64,000 nt of DNA from Aradus depressus (lineage: Eukaryota > Arthropoda > Insecta > Hemiptera > Aradidae). Numbering within the stretch: the first letter of the stretch is position 1; each line of letters starts with the position of its first letter. The DNA lies in assembly GCA_963662175.1 (NCBI GenBank), contig OY759221.1, forward strand, positions 20,075,027 to 20,139,026, written 5' to 3'. Made by a program: the position numbers and the translations under genes. The notes under the pieces were generated by a model. It was not told the origin of the DNA and did not search any database. It saw nothing but the letters and a program-made list of their open reading frames with translations. Below, piece by piece: positions 42,997 through 54,344 of the stretch.

Positions 42997-45900
42997 GTAA
43001 ATAACCCTTTTATAAACTCAATTACAATCATAAAACTCTTCAGCTAAGTTTCTGATTTCAGATAGTTAATACAAGTTTGACCCTGTCTTCATATTCTATA
43101 TTTTCGGTAAATATTCTAACATTATTTCGGATCGATTTCACGTCTCTTCTTTGCGCATTGTGAAGAAGGGACGTTGTCGATCCGGAATATCGTCAGAAAA
43201 AAGTGGACACCACATTTGCCACAAATATAGAATATCTTATTTCTTTCAGTGATATGCATTCGAGAAAGTGAAATTTTTATTATTTCGGATAGATATTATC
43301 TAATCATCATTGATCAAATTTTCATTTTTATTTTAACTTTCATCTTACATAATACAGATAACAGAAAAGTACTGGTATTTGTCTGGAAAGCTTTGAAAAT
43401 GCATATATACGTACCTACTAATCAATTCTTGCTTTCCTTATATTCTCGATTTTTACTATTCTTTTTTATGTCTAATACGAAATTGTTTAACGAATTTTGT
43501 GCTGACTGCTTAGGCCATGTAAGTTGAAAGCGATACACTATACCTTTATTTTTGTGAATTTAGACAATATAAATATTAAACAATCCTCTCAAATTTGTAA
43601 GGACTCTAATATTATGTTAGTTTAAAAGTCACTACTTCATCGCAAGGAGGTTAGTCTATTTGACGTTATCGCAATGTTCATTTTGTCGCTAACTTGTTTT
43701 TATTAGTCTCAAAAAAACTTGATTTATTTTTGCTCTTCATCGTTATAGAAATGGTAATAAAATATTTAACCTCCGTATTGCTAAGATGGCTACAAAGTCC
43801 AGTTCAATTATTGAAATTTCACAAATTGCATGAAATTGTAGTATTGTATTTATATTCATTGAAAGGAGTTTTCTTTTAAAACTTCTGAAGTCACTTAAAT
43901 GTAATTTGAATGTTAATTAGTCGATTTCATTATTGTTTATTAATGAAAAAACCTATTAATAGTGAGGTTTCGTTGCAATCCAACATTACTTTATTTTGCC
44001 CATTGCCTGTAGTAATTTTATTTTATGGTTGCTTCTAGGTTTTGCAAGACTATCCCTGGTTCCACGGAACTCTTCCCCGAGCAGAAGCTGCCACTTTAGT
44101 TCTTCATGGAGGTATTTCTTTTGTATATATATATTATTATTATTATTTTTAACATCTCAGTTCTTTAAATTATTATTATTTTTTTGAAAGAGAGTTGCGT
44201 AGTTCACTTTTTGATTCCTTACAACCTTATTTGAAATTTTTTCATGGCTACTATATTTTTTCATGGCTAACTCGAATGTCTACTATTTCTGCGCCGATGG
44301 AAAGTAGAGCTAATAGGTCCGATGTGCCCAGAAACTCATTTTTTCTTAATTTCTTCATGAGTTTTATTAAATGATCTTTGTTTGCCAATGGTGGTTCATT
44401 AATCTCATCGGTAGACATAAGTCTTTAATATTTGAGTTAGGATATGGAAAAAAGAAGATTCCGGCCATATCGGACTGTTATCTCAGCGGTGAATTCTGGT
44501 TCACATTAGGTTCTATCTCCAATTGTTAAGTCGGTCTCGGATCAGTTTTTTTTTAACGTCTACCTTTGTGGAAGTTTCTTCCTTAGGGCGGGTGCTTTAG
44601 CCCATTTTTTTACCTAAGCCCATGCTAACAAGTGAATGTTTGTTTGATACAGGTGGTGCTAGTCACGGTGTGTTCCTGGTTCGACAGAGTGAGACCCGCA
44701 AAGGAGAGTTCGTTCTGACATTCAACTTCCACGGTCGGGCCAAGCATCTGAGGATGACCATCAATGACTCCTCTCAGTGCCGAGTCCAGCATCTCTGGTT
44801 CTCCAGCATCTTTGACATGTTGGAACATTTTCGTCAACACCCCATCCCTCTTGAGTCTGGTGAGCAAGGTCTTCTGTTCACAATAAGCAGTGCTTGCGCC
44901 ATATTTTATTTATTTATATTGATATTGTCACATACTCCTTACTTCTGAATCTACTTGTGACAAGAATAATCCACACTAAATTGAGTAATCCTTTATTTAC
45001 TATTTTCCAATTGTACAAGCTTAATGAGTTGGCCAGGCCAAAAACTGTGAGGAGAAAATATACAACTGTCTTCATATAAATAAATAATCGTTGTCCAAAA
45101 GAAACATTACTTATGTTTTAAAAAGATCCGGTTCAATGTTAGTTTGACTGAAGCGAAAGTCTTTACCGTCCGCTGTTGTACCTCCACAAAAGACAAAGAT
45201 AGACTGCGAATTAAACCATTCCCTAGAACCCTGAGAGCCAAGGTTGGTACTTGAGTGTCATATTCTTAGACACGTATCTCACATAGAAAATTCACGTTAT
45301 CACAAAACTGAAATTAAAAAATACATCTCTGAAACTTTACGCACCTCTCAATCAAATTATTCATGCACATTTCTCCTGTACAAAATATTTTTTCTCCATC
45401 TGTTTACATACTCTGTCAATTACTCAAAATTCGGCTACAGACATTTCAAAACAGAAATTGTGTCTCTGAATGCACCATGGTTTGTCCGGCACAGCCAAAT
45501 CCATGGGGAATTGGGAGATCCTCAAGTCACGGCCTATCTAAGGTACTTAGTGGATAACTATCACAGAAGACTTGGTGTCTGCTCTGGAGCTGCCCATGGT
45601 CAGCCCGTGCTAAGATTATCCAGATATTCAAAACGCATTCCCCCGTGTAAAGGACCTTGTGTTCTTTTCCATATAAAGATGTTGTTTTCTGAATGCTTTA
45701 ATCCTCTTGTGTTCAGTAATCTTACTAACTAAGCTAATTAGCAACTAAAAAGTGTGTGGTTGGTTGCAGGAGGTACGGCAGACGTGACCCTGGGTCAGTA
45801 TGTCGTGGCTGCGCCCACCGTGCCTCCCCCGGCTGGTGCCGCAGGGGGCCCATCCCGTGGAGAGCGGCGACCCCCGCCACCCCCAGAGACCAGGGAGGTG

Positions 45901-46017
45901 TTCGTACACTCGGGGTCTATCCGAGCAAGGGCAGAGAGTCTGGAGAGGGTCCAGGAGACGGCGGGGGCGACAGGGGTCGGGGGCAGGGCTGTCGAGAACA
46001 CCTACAGCTTCGTATGA
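42070..46017 (+). CDS. Lnk: SH2B adaptor protein (Lnk), four coding exons
   Basis: Joined exons 42070-42996, 44039-44111, 44653-44859 and 45770-46017 give 484 residues with consistent phases (0, 1, 1). Residues of about 12-73 form the SH2B dimerisation (Phe-zipper) domain, 157-268 a PH domain, and about 314-410 an SH2 domain whose FLVRQS motif supplies the phosphotyrosine-binding Arg344. A Pro/Gly-rich tail ends [10 protein letters not shown], the conserved Cbl-binding tyrosine motif of APS/SH2B proteins. In Drosophila, Lnk works downstream of the insulin receptor and other receptor tyrosine kinases. The protein is shorter than mammalian SH2B1 because linkers are compact. The ATG context is good and upstream frames are closed. 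An extra linker exon in intron 1 is not excluded. Confidence 0.93.
42997..44038 (+). other. Lnk intron between PH and SH2 exons
   Basis: GTAAAT to GCTTCTAG. It contains no recognised repeat. Short frames at 43249-43527 and 43694-43879 are AT-rich nonsense. Confidence 0.7.
44039..44111 (+). CDS. Lnk: Lnk exon: start of SH2 domain
   Basis: 73 bases encoding [20 protein letters not shown] and VLHG. The WFHG.L.R..A...V sequence is the canonical first strand and helix of an SH2 domain. Phase 1 donor GGAG followed by GTATTT. Confidence 0.93.
44112..44652 (+). other. Lnk intron inside the SH2 domain
   Basis: Bounded by GTATTT and GATACAG. No repeat recognised. Confidence 0.7.
44653..44859 (+). CDS. 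Lnk: Lnk exon: SH2 core
   Basis: It encodes [20 protein letters not shown] through the FLVR motif, then [20 protein letters not shown] and [23 protein letters not shown] is diagnostic of the SH2B family. Phase 1 at both ends. Confidence 0.95.
44860..45769 (+). other. Lnk last intron, carrying a LINE remnant
   Basis: Bounded by GTGAGC and TTGCAG. It contains a Jockey-like fragment at about 45440-45690. Confidence 0.75.
45440..45690 (+). pseudogene. Jockey-like LINE C-terminal remnant in Lnk intron
   Basis: The forward frame reads [20 protein letters not shown], then [19 protein letters not shown](Y/F)VRN..IH.DL is a hallmark of the C-terminal end of Jockey-superfamily ORF2. No palm motifs remain. 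The frame is still open (from 45244), perhaps because only its last part is LINE-derived. Confidence 0.75.
45770..46017 (+). CDS. Lnk: Lnk last exon: end of SH2 and C-terminal Cbl motif
   Basis: It encodes [16 protein letters not shown] (end of SH2), a Pro/Gly/Arg-rich tail with [18 protein letters not shown], and the terminal [10 protein letters not shown] before TGA. GC-rich compared with all surroundings. Three other open frames over the same bases are shadows of this GC-rich exon. Confidence 0.93.
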
Positions 46018-46525
46018 GATGACAACGGAGAGGTGAGTCCCTCCAACTATTAGTGATTTAACTGTAAGAGTAATGGTGTCATTGGTTTCTTTTTTTTTTT
46101 TTCAAACGTTTGGAAAATAAATCCGGTCATTTACTTCAAGTATAAACTTGAAGACAAAGGATTATAAGTTCTGCTTATTTGGGTATTTATTTACTTGCGC
46201 CTAGATGACTGAAACGTTTTGAGACTGACCACTTACAACGCTAGTCTTAAGGGTGTAAATAACTTGTTTTCCTTGGATTTTGATCCGTTAACCTATTCTT
46301 GTCTAAGTACAATAAAAAAGTTCAAAAACATATTTCTTGAGAGTCAGTCCTTTATGTTAAACAATATACTGTAAAACTCAACAGTATTTAAATCACTCCT
46401 TCGATGTTCAGATAAACACTAGGTGATTTAACTTTATACATGTTATTGGCCAAAACCGGTTATCCCTAGTGTTGGCATTATTATCTCCAAGTTTATACAT
46501 GAAGTAAACATGGTCTATAGTTATT

Positions 46526-46725
46526 ATGACTCATGACCGGGCTTTAACTACGAAGTCATATCGCCTACCACCAGAGCGCTCTTTCGTCGCTCTGGTGGAC
46601 ATGAGCCCGACTCTAATGTAAGCATTTTGCCTACCAAGGTGTATCCACTTAGGGTAAGGATCTTTAACGAGTACCTGACATCGTACATGCTCGGGACCAT
46701 CGCTTAACGTCCCGTCCGATGTACA
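46526..46725 (-). repeat. SINE-1, truncated copy
   Basis: TGACTCATGACCGGGCTTTA at the tail end to CGCTTAACGTCCCGTCCGA; the tRNA-like head is absent. Confidence 0.8.
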
Positions 46726-46727
46726 AT

Positions 46728-46950
46728 ATTATTACTGTCCTTATCCCTCCCTTCCCTTTGGTCGAAAATAGTTACGGAGTTCTGGATACACATATACAGT
46801 TTTCGATATGTTTAATTGGGAGTAATGGTGTTCATAGATAGACAGGACATTTTTTTAAGTCGGAAAAAATGAAATTCTTGTGAAAACTCAACATCGAATT
46901 TCTGACTAATTACATAACTTCCCCTATACCTTGTATATCTGGGAATTTAA
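46728..46950 (-). repeat. Dispersed repeat family A, reverse orientation, short
   Basis: It contains GGAGTTCTGGATACACATAT and AAATGAAATTCTTGTGAAAA, and ends ATATCTGGGAA. It abuts the SINE-1 copy. Confidence 0.5.
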
Positions 46951-48736
46951 AATGAGGTTATAATGTGTGTATATTATTTTCAGGTGAGTCTGTTCCTACC
47001 TGACTGAAGGCTACAGACGAGGCGTGGAGGATGAAGCTGGGTCACGTGAAGCTTGGAGTCCAGGGGATATACTCAGGTTGTATACTAGGCATGTTGTGTA
47101 GTTTTGGTACAGGATCTGGGCCGAGACAGACCTCTTTGCAGTCAGAAACCAGATCTGAAAACGGAAATGCCACCACGCACCAACCAGTGTGAGGCGAATA
47201 AATAATTTTGTGTTTTGTATACTAATTACGTCTGTATAATTGAAAATAAGTAATCCTGGAATATAAATAAATTTGGTTAAAGGAAATATAGAAAAGATAC
47301 AACTAATTCGTTAGCGGTTAGGACTAATAGGGCCCAGATCAGTATGTGTTAAAATCATCAAATAATTACATAATATTTGCTTTAAGAGAAGAAAATGTTT
47401 ATTCACAACAGAACATTTTTAAAATAAAAGTAATGAAATAAGTCGTTATATTTTATGACAAATGACAACCAACGTTAAATATATATTATATATTTATTTA
47501 TCTGGGAAATCTTCATGTTTTGTTTTTAAAATCGTGCTCGAAAATGGGAGAACTGAGGACAGGGTTGGACAAATGTTTTAAAATGTGGGCTAGATAGAAA
47601 ATTTCACTTATACATTGTCATTGATAAGTCCATTACATATTTCATGTATTTGGTTAATTTAAACAGAGCATCTTGGTATTTAGTAAAATATAAAACACAA
47701 CATTATTACGGCTAGACCCTTCGCGTAACTCTGGATTTCTATACAACGAATGGGTGATAAAAATCTTTGAAATTAACTATTCGGAAAAAAAAGCAAAAAA
47801 AAAACTTGTTACTTTACGTTTTCGAATCCTTCCCCAGGGCTGTAGTTTGCACATTCCCTAGACCTAGGATTGACAACCTGCATAGGGTCCATTTGTCCTT
47901 CTGATTTGCACCGCTAGAGAACCGTCAAATTATTTTTTTTTAACTAATAATTTTACTATTAGCCCACACACGAAAAAATAAAGAAAGAAATCATGACATG
48001 AATAAATCAAATTTTCCCTGTAGTCGAATTTATTTAAGCATTTCACATAAGGATTACTTATTTTCGGCCTTATGAATTGAAAATAAAATTATTTAATAAG
48101 ATAAACTCAAAACAAAAAAAAAAAACATTCGCCATTGTATTCGTTGGTTCCCAACATTGCCTCCAGGTGTGCTAATGTAGAAAGTTTGTATATTTGGTAG
48201 CTAGCTATGGTTTGTAAATTGTATATTTATTGGTATGGAATGTTATTGTTTGTACTAGTCACATGAAAAAAAAAAATCCTTTATATTTCTAAAACAATTA
48301 TAGAAGAGATATACCATTAATTAGCTCAATTTTGCATATATTATTGTTTAAATTAACATTACGTGCAATAAGATCTAATATTTTGTAGGTTAATGTTTAG
48401 TTATTACATTCTGTGAAATGATTTTTGTATATACTTTGTGAGGAATCTGATGTGAGAATTGGTCTTCCTGCAAATGATTTAATTAATATAGAATAACATC
48501 GGATCAACTACGTATAATTATTGTTATCGAATTTATTATTATTATTATTTTTAGTTGTATATAAAATGATTTAGTTCATTATTTTCATGAGAATAGGAAG
48601 CAGATCCGCAATAATTTCTGTGATCAATAAAATGAATTCTTAACTATCATGAGCAGTAAAGAAAAAACTTACCAGATGAAAAAGCTTAAGTGAGCAGTGC
48701 TAAAATGATAGATTCGTGAAATTTTCATAGTTACTT

Positions 48737-49068
48737 ATGACTCATCCCCGGGTTTTAACTACAAGGTCATATCGCCTAACTACCAGAGCAGTACTGTTTC
48801 GTAACTCTGGTCGACATGCGCCCATTCTACTAGGGGTGTCCTAAATTTTGCCTACCCTAACTTTTTATTCAACTAGGGTAGGGGGTCTTTAACGAGTACC
48901 TGACATCGTACAAGCTCGTGACCATCGCTTAACGTCCCATCCGAAGGACGGCGTGCTTAAGTTTATTTTACCTCCCAGATAAAATAAACTAAGGGCCTCG
49001 GTCGGGTTACGAACCCACGTTCTTGAGCTCAGATGTCAACATGCATACCACTGAGCTAACGGCGCCCT
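48737..49068 (-). repeat. SINE-1, full-length, reverse
   Basis: Complete from ATGACTCATCCCCGGGTTTT to the head GAGCTAACGGCGCCC, with several point changes, including GGTTACGAACC in place of the B-box GGTTTCGAACC on this strand. Confidence 0.88.
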
Positions 49069-49180
49069 TATTTTTTTTATTATTATTTTCTAACTAAAAC
49101 CAAAGAAGAAACAATGGAAGTTTATTATTGGAAAAATAGAAAGAACAGAAAATCATTAAGCTATTCTCTCTATAAGGAAT

Positions 49181-49570
49181 ATATGAGGAGTTTGGAGCCA
49201 GAGCGGACCAACTGGTTGAAACTGAACAGGTAGAAAATGGCAATTGAAAATTGAGTACATTTTGTTTATCTCCATAAATGGGCCCCAAATATTTATTTAT
49301 ATTTGAAATTTTAGAATAGTATTGGATGAGTGATCCCTTTTTGTGTTCTATAAAGTTTTTGAAGGCCGTATGATCCATTGTGACTTTGAAAATATATGCA
49401 CAAAATACTTGTGGACTAAACTTAAAGTGCTGCTATCTATCACTGAAGTGAAGAAACTAAGTGATCCACACTGGTTTTGAAAAAGGGAACCTATGCCAAC
49501 ATCAGGATGGTAATAACTCATTTTCCGAAAAATTGTGGGTTGGTCCGCTCTGGCTCCAAACTCCTCATAT
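49181..49570. repeat. 31-bp inverted repeat pair
   Basis: ATATGAGGAGTTTGGAGCCA plus GAGCGGACCAAC at 49181-49212 is repeated as a perfect reverse complement at 49539-49570. The interior is non-coding. The right arm abuts the P1 element, so the pair may be its outer arms. Confidence 0.7.
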
Positions 49571-49900
49571 CTAATAGTAATTTTTAAATCGTAACTCATA
49601 GCAACGAACTTTAAAATATGGTTTGTGTATTGGTAGTTTTTTTGAAAAATTAAGAAAAATATATGTGATGTGACCATTACAGCATTGTCTTATACCAATA
49701 ACGCTAACACAGATCATTCTCTCTCCCTCTCCCTTTCTCAACGTCATTTCATTTTGTCTCATTGTACATCGTTATCTTGAGACTAGACATTCTTATACCT
49801 AGTAATGCCAGTATGAAATAATTTTGAGAAGGGGGAAAATGAGAGTGATCTGTAAGCTTGGTTGGTATAAGTAAGTCCTGAAATGGCCATATCATATTTT
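49571..49900. mobile_element. Palindromic element, family P1
   Basis: 49575-49760 is the reverse complement of 10335-10520. Arms around 49690-49745 and 49820-49885 are mutually inverted (TTGTCTTATACCAATAACGC with CACAGATCATTCTC against GAGAGTGATCTGTAAGCTTG). Non-coding. Confidence 0.65.
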
Positions 49901-49904
49901 TGAT

Positions 49905-51085
49905 GGTTTTCTAAAATTAATAATTATTGTTTGTGTAATATTATTTAAAACGTTTATGAGTCAAGAGTAGTCAATTTTTGAAATGGTAACCATTGATTCA
50001 GATGAACCACATAACAGAAGACATTTAACATTTCGTAACCTTGTAGATGAAAACAAGTTATATTTGGGGCCAAAACATTTTAGTATTTTATTAAATAAAG
50101 TAGTTTAAAATTACCTTATCATTAGCCACGACGTTACACAAACGGATCCTACATTTTCGAACTCTGAAGTACTACATAAAATAATTAGGCTTACCATAAA
50201 TACTTTCCTTCAAGCCCAAGAATTTTTAGGGTTTATCTGAAGAGAATAATGATAAATCCAAGCGATACAATGTATTTAATGAATACATTTTTAACTATAT
50301 TTAGTTTATTATAGAAGAAAATAAATCTAATTACTGTAAAGAACCACTCGTATTTCACACTGATGTACATTTATTATTTTTTTGAAGACTTCACAATTGA
50401 TAAAGCCGGAACTCCATTCATTTAAAACATAATTAAAATAGAAATGCCGTGAAAACGGTAGGTACAAACCTCTGTGATAGATTTCCAACAGTTCATGTCA
50501 ACGTTTAACACCAATTCCAGTCAATATTAAATTTTTACATAAATTTAATTGTGTTCGGATGGTGAATGTTTGTGATTTGTCTTTATTTTCATCATTTATG
50601 TGCATATATAAATACATCTTAAGTAGCCATTTTTTTTTACTTTTGAATCCGTGAAATGAATTAAAGTTAAGACATAATGCTGTGAAATTTATTTTTTATT
50701 TTTTGTTAAACGTTTTATTGTTGACCGTTCTATTTTTGTATGTAATTCATCAGGAGTTTATTGCAAAAGTGATTTGGTGTTTTAGTCAATTACTAGCCAA
50801 TGAACTGAACTACAAGTGGTGCAATGATAAATACAATGTGATACACAGTGCCATCTAATGGGAACTTTCAGTACTTCCCTATATTCTCACAGATACTGGA
50901 TTAATATGAAGTGTTATGGCGCTTTGGGATGAGAAGGTTCTATTTGACTTAGAGGTCATTTTGAGATTTGGAATTTGAAAATTAGTAGTTCAGTGAAACA
51001 TTTGTTTCTTCACGTATATTTAAATGTTTTTTTCGCTCTTACATTCGATTCCTTTTGTTTTAATAATCATAAGAAGTGTTAGCTA
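49905..51085. other. Intergenic AT-rich DNA
   Basis: No gene or repeat family recognised. Confidence 0.4.
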
Positions 51086-51089
51086 CAGG

Positions 51090-51480
51090 TGAATCATGTC
51101 ACTCGGACCGTGAGCTGCAATGTTATCTTGCTTCCCTCCTGGCCGACCATTTATTTTTATTTTTGTCTTCCATAATCCTTGTATTATCTAACTTATGGTG
51201 CCATATTTTTAGATGTTAAAACAAAACATTCTACTTTGGGTCATATTTTAATCCTGTCACATGCAACCCCCTGATTTATCTGTTTAACGTTTTCTGCTAA
51301 ATAGCCTTATTTTCTCCGTTTTATAAGAATTTAGAAATGTTTGCTATTAGACTAGTGCGAAGGGAGTGCAATGCTACAACAGACCGGTAAGGCTGACAAC
51401 GTTCGACTGTTGTCAAGGCAACATGAAGCTCTTGCCGCGCCTCCTATTATCCTCAAAAGGCCCGAGTGACATGATTCATC
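51090..51480. mobile_element. Candidate MITE with 19-bp inverted ends
   Basis: GAATCATGTCACTCGGACC at the left pairs with GGCCCGAGTGACATGATTC at the right (one mismatch). The interior shows no frame. No clear target duplication was identified. Confidence 0.45.
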
Positions 51481-51930
51481 GGCCTCACTTTAAACAATTT
51501 TCTCAAAATTTCGTCGATCGATTAATGTTTTTTTTTTTTTTTTGAAACTCCTGGTGACAAACATAACAATATAGACGAACCAATAAGACTGATTTATTTG
51601 TTATAAATAAAAGAATGACATTGATTAGTTGATAATTACATTGAATACTCCATTAATATTATGTACGTTGCAATTTTTTCTTTTATAGAATGTATACTTA
51701 AGTACATATGTCCCGATTTACATGTGTCTTTCTTGTCCCTGAAAACAGGCGTCTGATTATACGTTGAATATGTGCAGATAGACCATTCTGTAGATTACGT
51801 GGACACTGGTTTGATCACTTAAGAACGAAAGTAACGTTTAGATCGGGACTATGGTTCACTATGTGCAATTAGGTCTTCAGAAGAACAAACATGTTTAAAA
51901 TGATTTATAGAGTCGACAGTATCTTTTCAA

Positions 51931-52369
51931 TGTTAATGGAAATCGAGGTTCTGTCGTGTGAAAGAAATTGCAAAATTTGGCCAACGTTTCGAAAATTATT
52001 TATTTTCTTCTTCAGGGCCTACAGAATTTTACACTCAAGTCATTATGAGGTAATTTTCATATTTTTTAGTTATTTAGATATATATATATATATATTGTTT
52101 TATATAGTTTAATACTACTTTCATAAACTTGTATTTATTTTTTGTTATTTAGTTATTATTATTATTTTTCTCTCTTTCATATATATAAAATTGTTTTCCA
52201 TCTCTTTTTTCAAATTATTATAAAGTCTCTGTCTGTATCATTGTCCATAATGTCTAATTTGTTTGTTTAAATTCTGTAGGCCCTGAAGAAGAAAATAAAT
52301 AGTTTTCGAAACGTTGGCCAAATTTTGCATTTTCTTTCACACGACAGAACCTCGATTTCCATTAACATT
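51931..52369. mobile_element. Inverted-repeat element with Penelope-like motif
   Basis: Arms of about 100 bp (51931-52030 and 52269-52369) are nearly perfect inverted copies. Within them CCTGAAGAAG, a short hairpin GAAAA-loop-TTTTC, then CGAAACGTTGG is the arrangement found at the ends of many Penelope-like elements. The interior of about 240 bp is AT-rich, without RT or GIY-YIG motifs. It is probably a solo inverted pair of Penelope-like termini. Confidence 0.6.
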
Positions 52370-52384
52370 AAACATGTTTAAATT

Positions 52385-54110
52385 CAACTTATAATTGATG
52401 ATATATTTCGAAAGTTGAACAATATAAACAATTGAATTGAAATTATTACTATAATTTGCCCACGTTCACGCCCACTCTTTCGGGCATTTTCGAAACTTAC
52501 ACAATTCAATGTCCATATAGTAATCCCTAGACCATCATCCATTATGTGATTGAAGCTATTTTAAATCCAATTTAAGTATTCATTCTTATTTTAATTTACA
52601 CTGACATTATAGATGAATTACTTTTAATTTGTGAGTATTTTTCTTATTCATTCAAAGCCCCAACCGAGATTTTGAGAAATCAAAATTGTTCTCATTGGTA
52701 AAGTAAATTAATAAGAGAACTCCGTTTTTTTGGGTTTTTTTTCTGGAAAATGTATACTTACGGATTAAGTCTTTGTTGCAACAAGTCGCCTTTTATACCA
52801 TATGTTATAATATTATTTGTTATTGGACTGAATGCATAACTTAGTGAGAGGTCACAAAGGCACTTGTAAAAAAATTTGAGTTTTTTGATCCGTAATTGAA
52901 ATTTTCTGAAATATGTAATTTGGGCTGGAGTTAAGGACCTCTATATTTCTGATTGTCAATAAAAAAATTATTTATTTTCTAACGTATTTTTTAAATTTGT
53001 TTTATTGATCACTGAATTCACCATTCATATATCAAATGCATACATTCATTTGTTTTTAATTATTCAAATTATAATTCAGACCTAATGATAATATTTAAAT
53101 GTGCAATAATATATAGAATAATGTTTTAGTCTTTGTATTTATTATTGATACTTCTTGGCTTTCAAATGTTTGCTAATCTTCAATTCTTTCCTTTGATACA
53201 GAAAGTTTATTGAACAGAATTTTAAAAACTGCGTAGATAATATGTTTAATTATAGAGGTCATTTTATGTCAATTCAACCAATATCTGAACCTTGGCCTCG
53301 AAGATTTTTGTAATTTTCTGAGCGCATGTTGGTGCAATAGGTACTACAGAGAATACAAAAATGTTCATTTTTTTTTTTTACCCATGCTCTAAGAGATACA
53401 AGCTTATAAAAATATGGGAAAAACTCGAAATTTCAAATATGATATTTCAAATGGCTGTAACTGAAAGTATATTGTAGCTATGAGAGTGAGTACAGGATCA
53501 TTTTACGGCTCTTGAATTGGGCTTTATTATGATTAATTGTCCAATAAAATGCCCCAAATAACCGTTTTCCCAAAGAATTTAAAAATGTTCTTCTCAAAAA
53601 AAAATAATAAATAGCTGGAATACATTTGAGTTATGACCGTTTGAAACTATTTAAAACTGGCCCAATTTTGAGCTTTTTTAAAGCATATCTCTCGTTAAAA
53701 AATTTTTAAAAACTACTTTTTGTATGTATTCTCACTGGGCGCAGAAATATGCACAGAAAATCATACTGTTCTGAGGGTTAGAGAAAGTTAAGTTCAAACA
53801 TTGGTTGATTTCATGTGGAATGACCTTGTGATGATTTGAATTCTGTCAGTATGTTTTTAATCTCCATTTTTTCTGAAAATTTCTTGAAACTTTGTTTATA
53901 TTTTAAAACTACCTAACAACTCAGGATATTTTTTATTTATTTTATATGTATGACTGGCAGGTTCACTTAGCGCTGTTCGGGAGTAACTTTAAGGGTAATA
54001 AATAATTAAGTTGGTTCATATGAAATAGGGATTTCAAAACGGGAGGCATTCCTTCTAATTGAGGCTCATTTTTCTGAGGATAGTTGGCAGCAATACAAAC
54101 CACTCAACCG
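52385..54110. other. Intergenic AT-rich DNA
   Basis: No gene recognised. The style of 53330-53900 (runs such as ATATCTCTCGTTAAAAAATT) resembles non-coding interiors of DDE transposons, but no ends were found. Confidence 0.35.
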
Positions 54111-54124
54111 TCTAGGCCCCCTCT

Positions 54125-54330
54125 TTTTTTTTTTTTTTTTTTTTTTTTTATTTTGGCTTTATGTACGGTGCATATTAGCCATGTCAATGTGTTGTATATA
54201 ATTATTTAAGACATCCATGGCCCCGGGAGGGAGTTCTATCTACGAAATAAAACTCACTCCCGGACGGGATTCGAACCCGCAAACCATGGTGAGACCATGC
54301 GACCAAAGCCCTACGCTCTAGCCCGCACGG
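54125..54330 (-). repeat. SINE-2, full-length, reverse, with target duplication
   Basis: Reading leftward: CCGTGCGGGCTAGAGCGTAG, B box GGTTCGAATCC, then a poly-A (seen as the long T run from 54125). Perfect 13-bp direct repeats CTAGGCCCCCTCT at 54112-54124 and 54331-54343. Confidence 0.9.
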
Positions 54331-54344
54331 CTAGGCCCCCTCTC

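Larger units (their letters stand above)
46018..48640 (+). terminator. Lnk probable 3' UTR region
   Basis: Shortly after the stop, GGAGAG followed by GTGAGTCC (46033) and a later TATTTTCAG (about 46983) could form a 3' UTR intron; the SINE-1 and family A pieces would lie in that intron. AATAAA signals occur at several places, for example about 48624 (GATCAATAAAATG). Exact ends cannot be decided. Confidence 0.4.

Noticed and set aside
42725..43031. Minus-strand frames opposite the Lnk PH exon
   Set aside because: Antisense shadows of a clearly coding exon.
45244..45732. 162-codon frame as a host gene
   Set aside because: Its middle is a Jockey-like ORF2 tail; the rest is AT-rich intron read-through.
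45756..46036. Alternative frames in the GC-rich last Lnk exon
   Set aside because: Only the frame from 45772 continues the SH2 domain in phase and ends with the conserved tyrosine motif.
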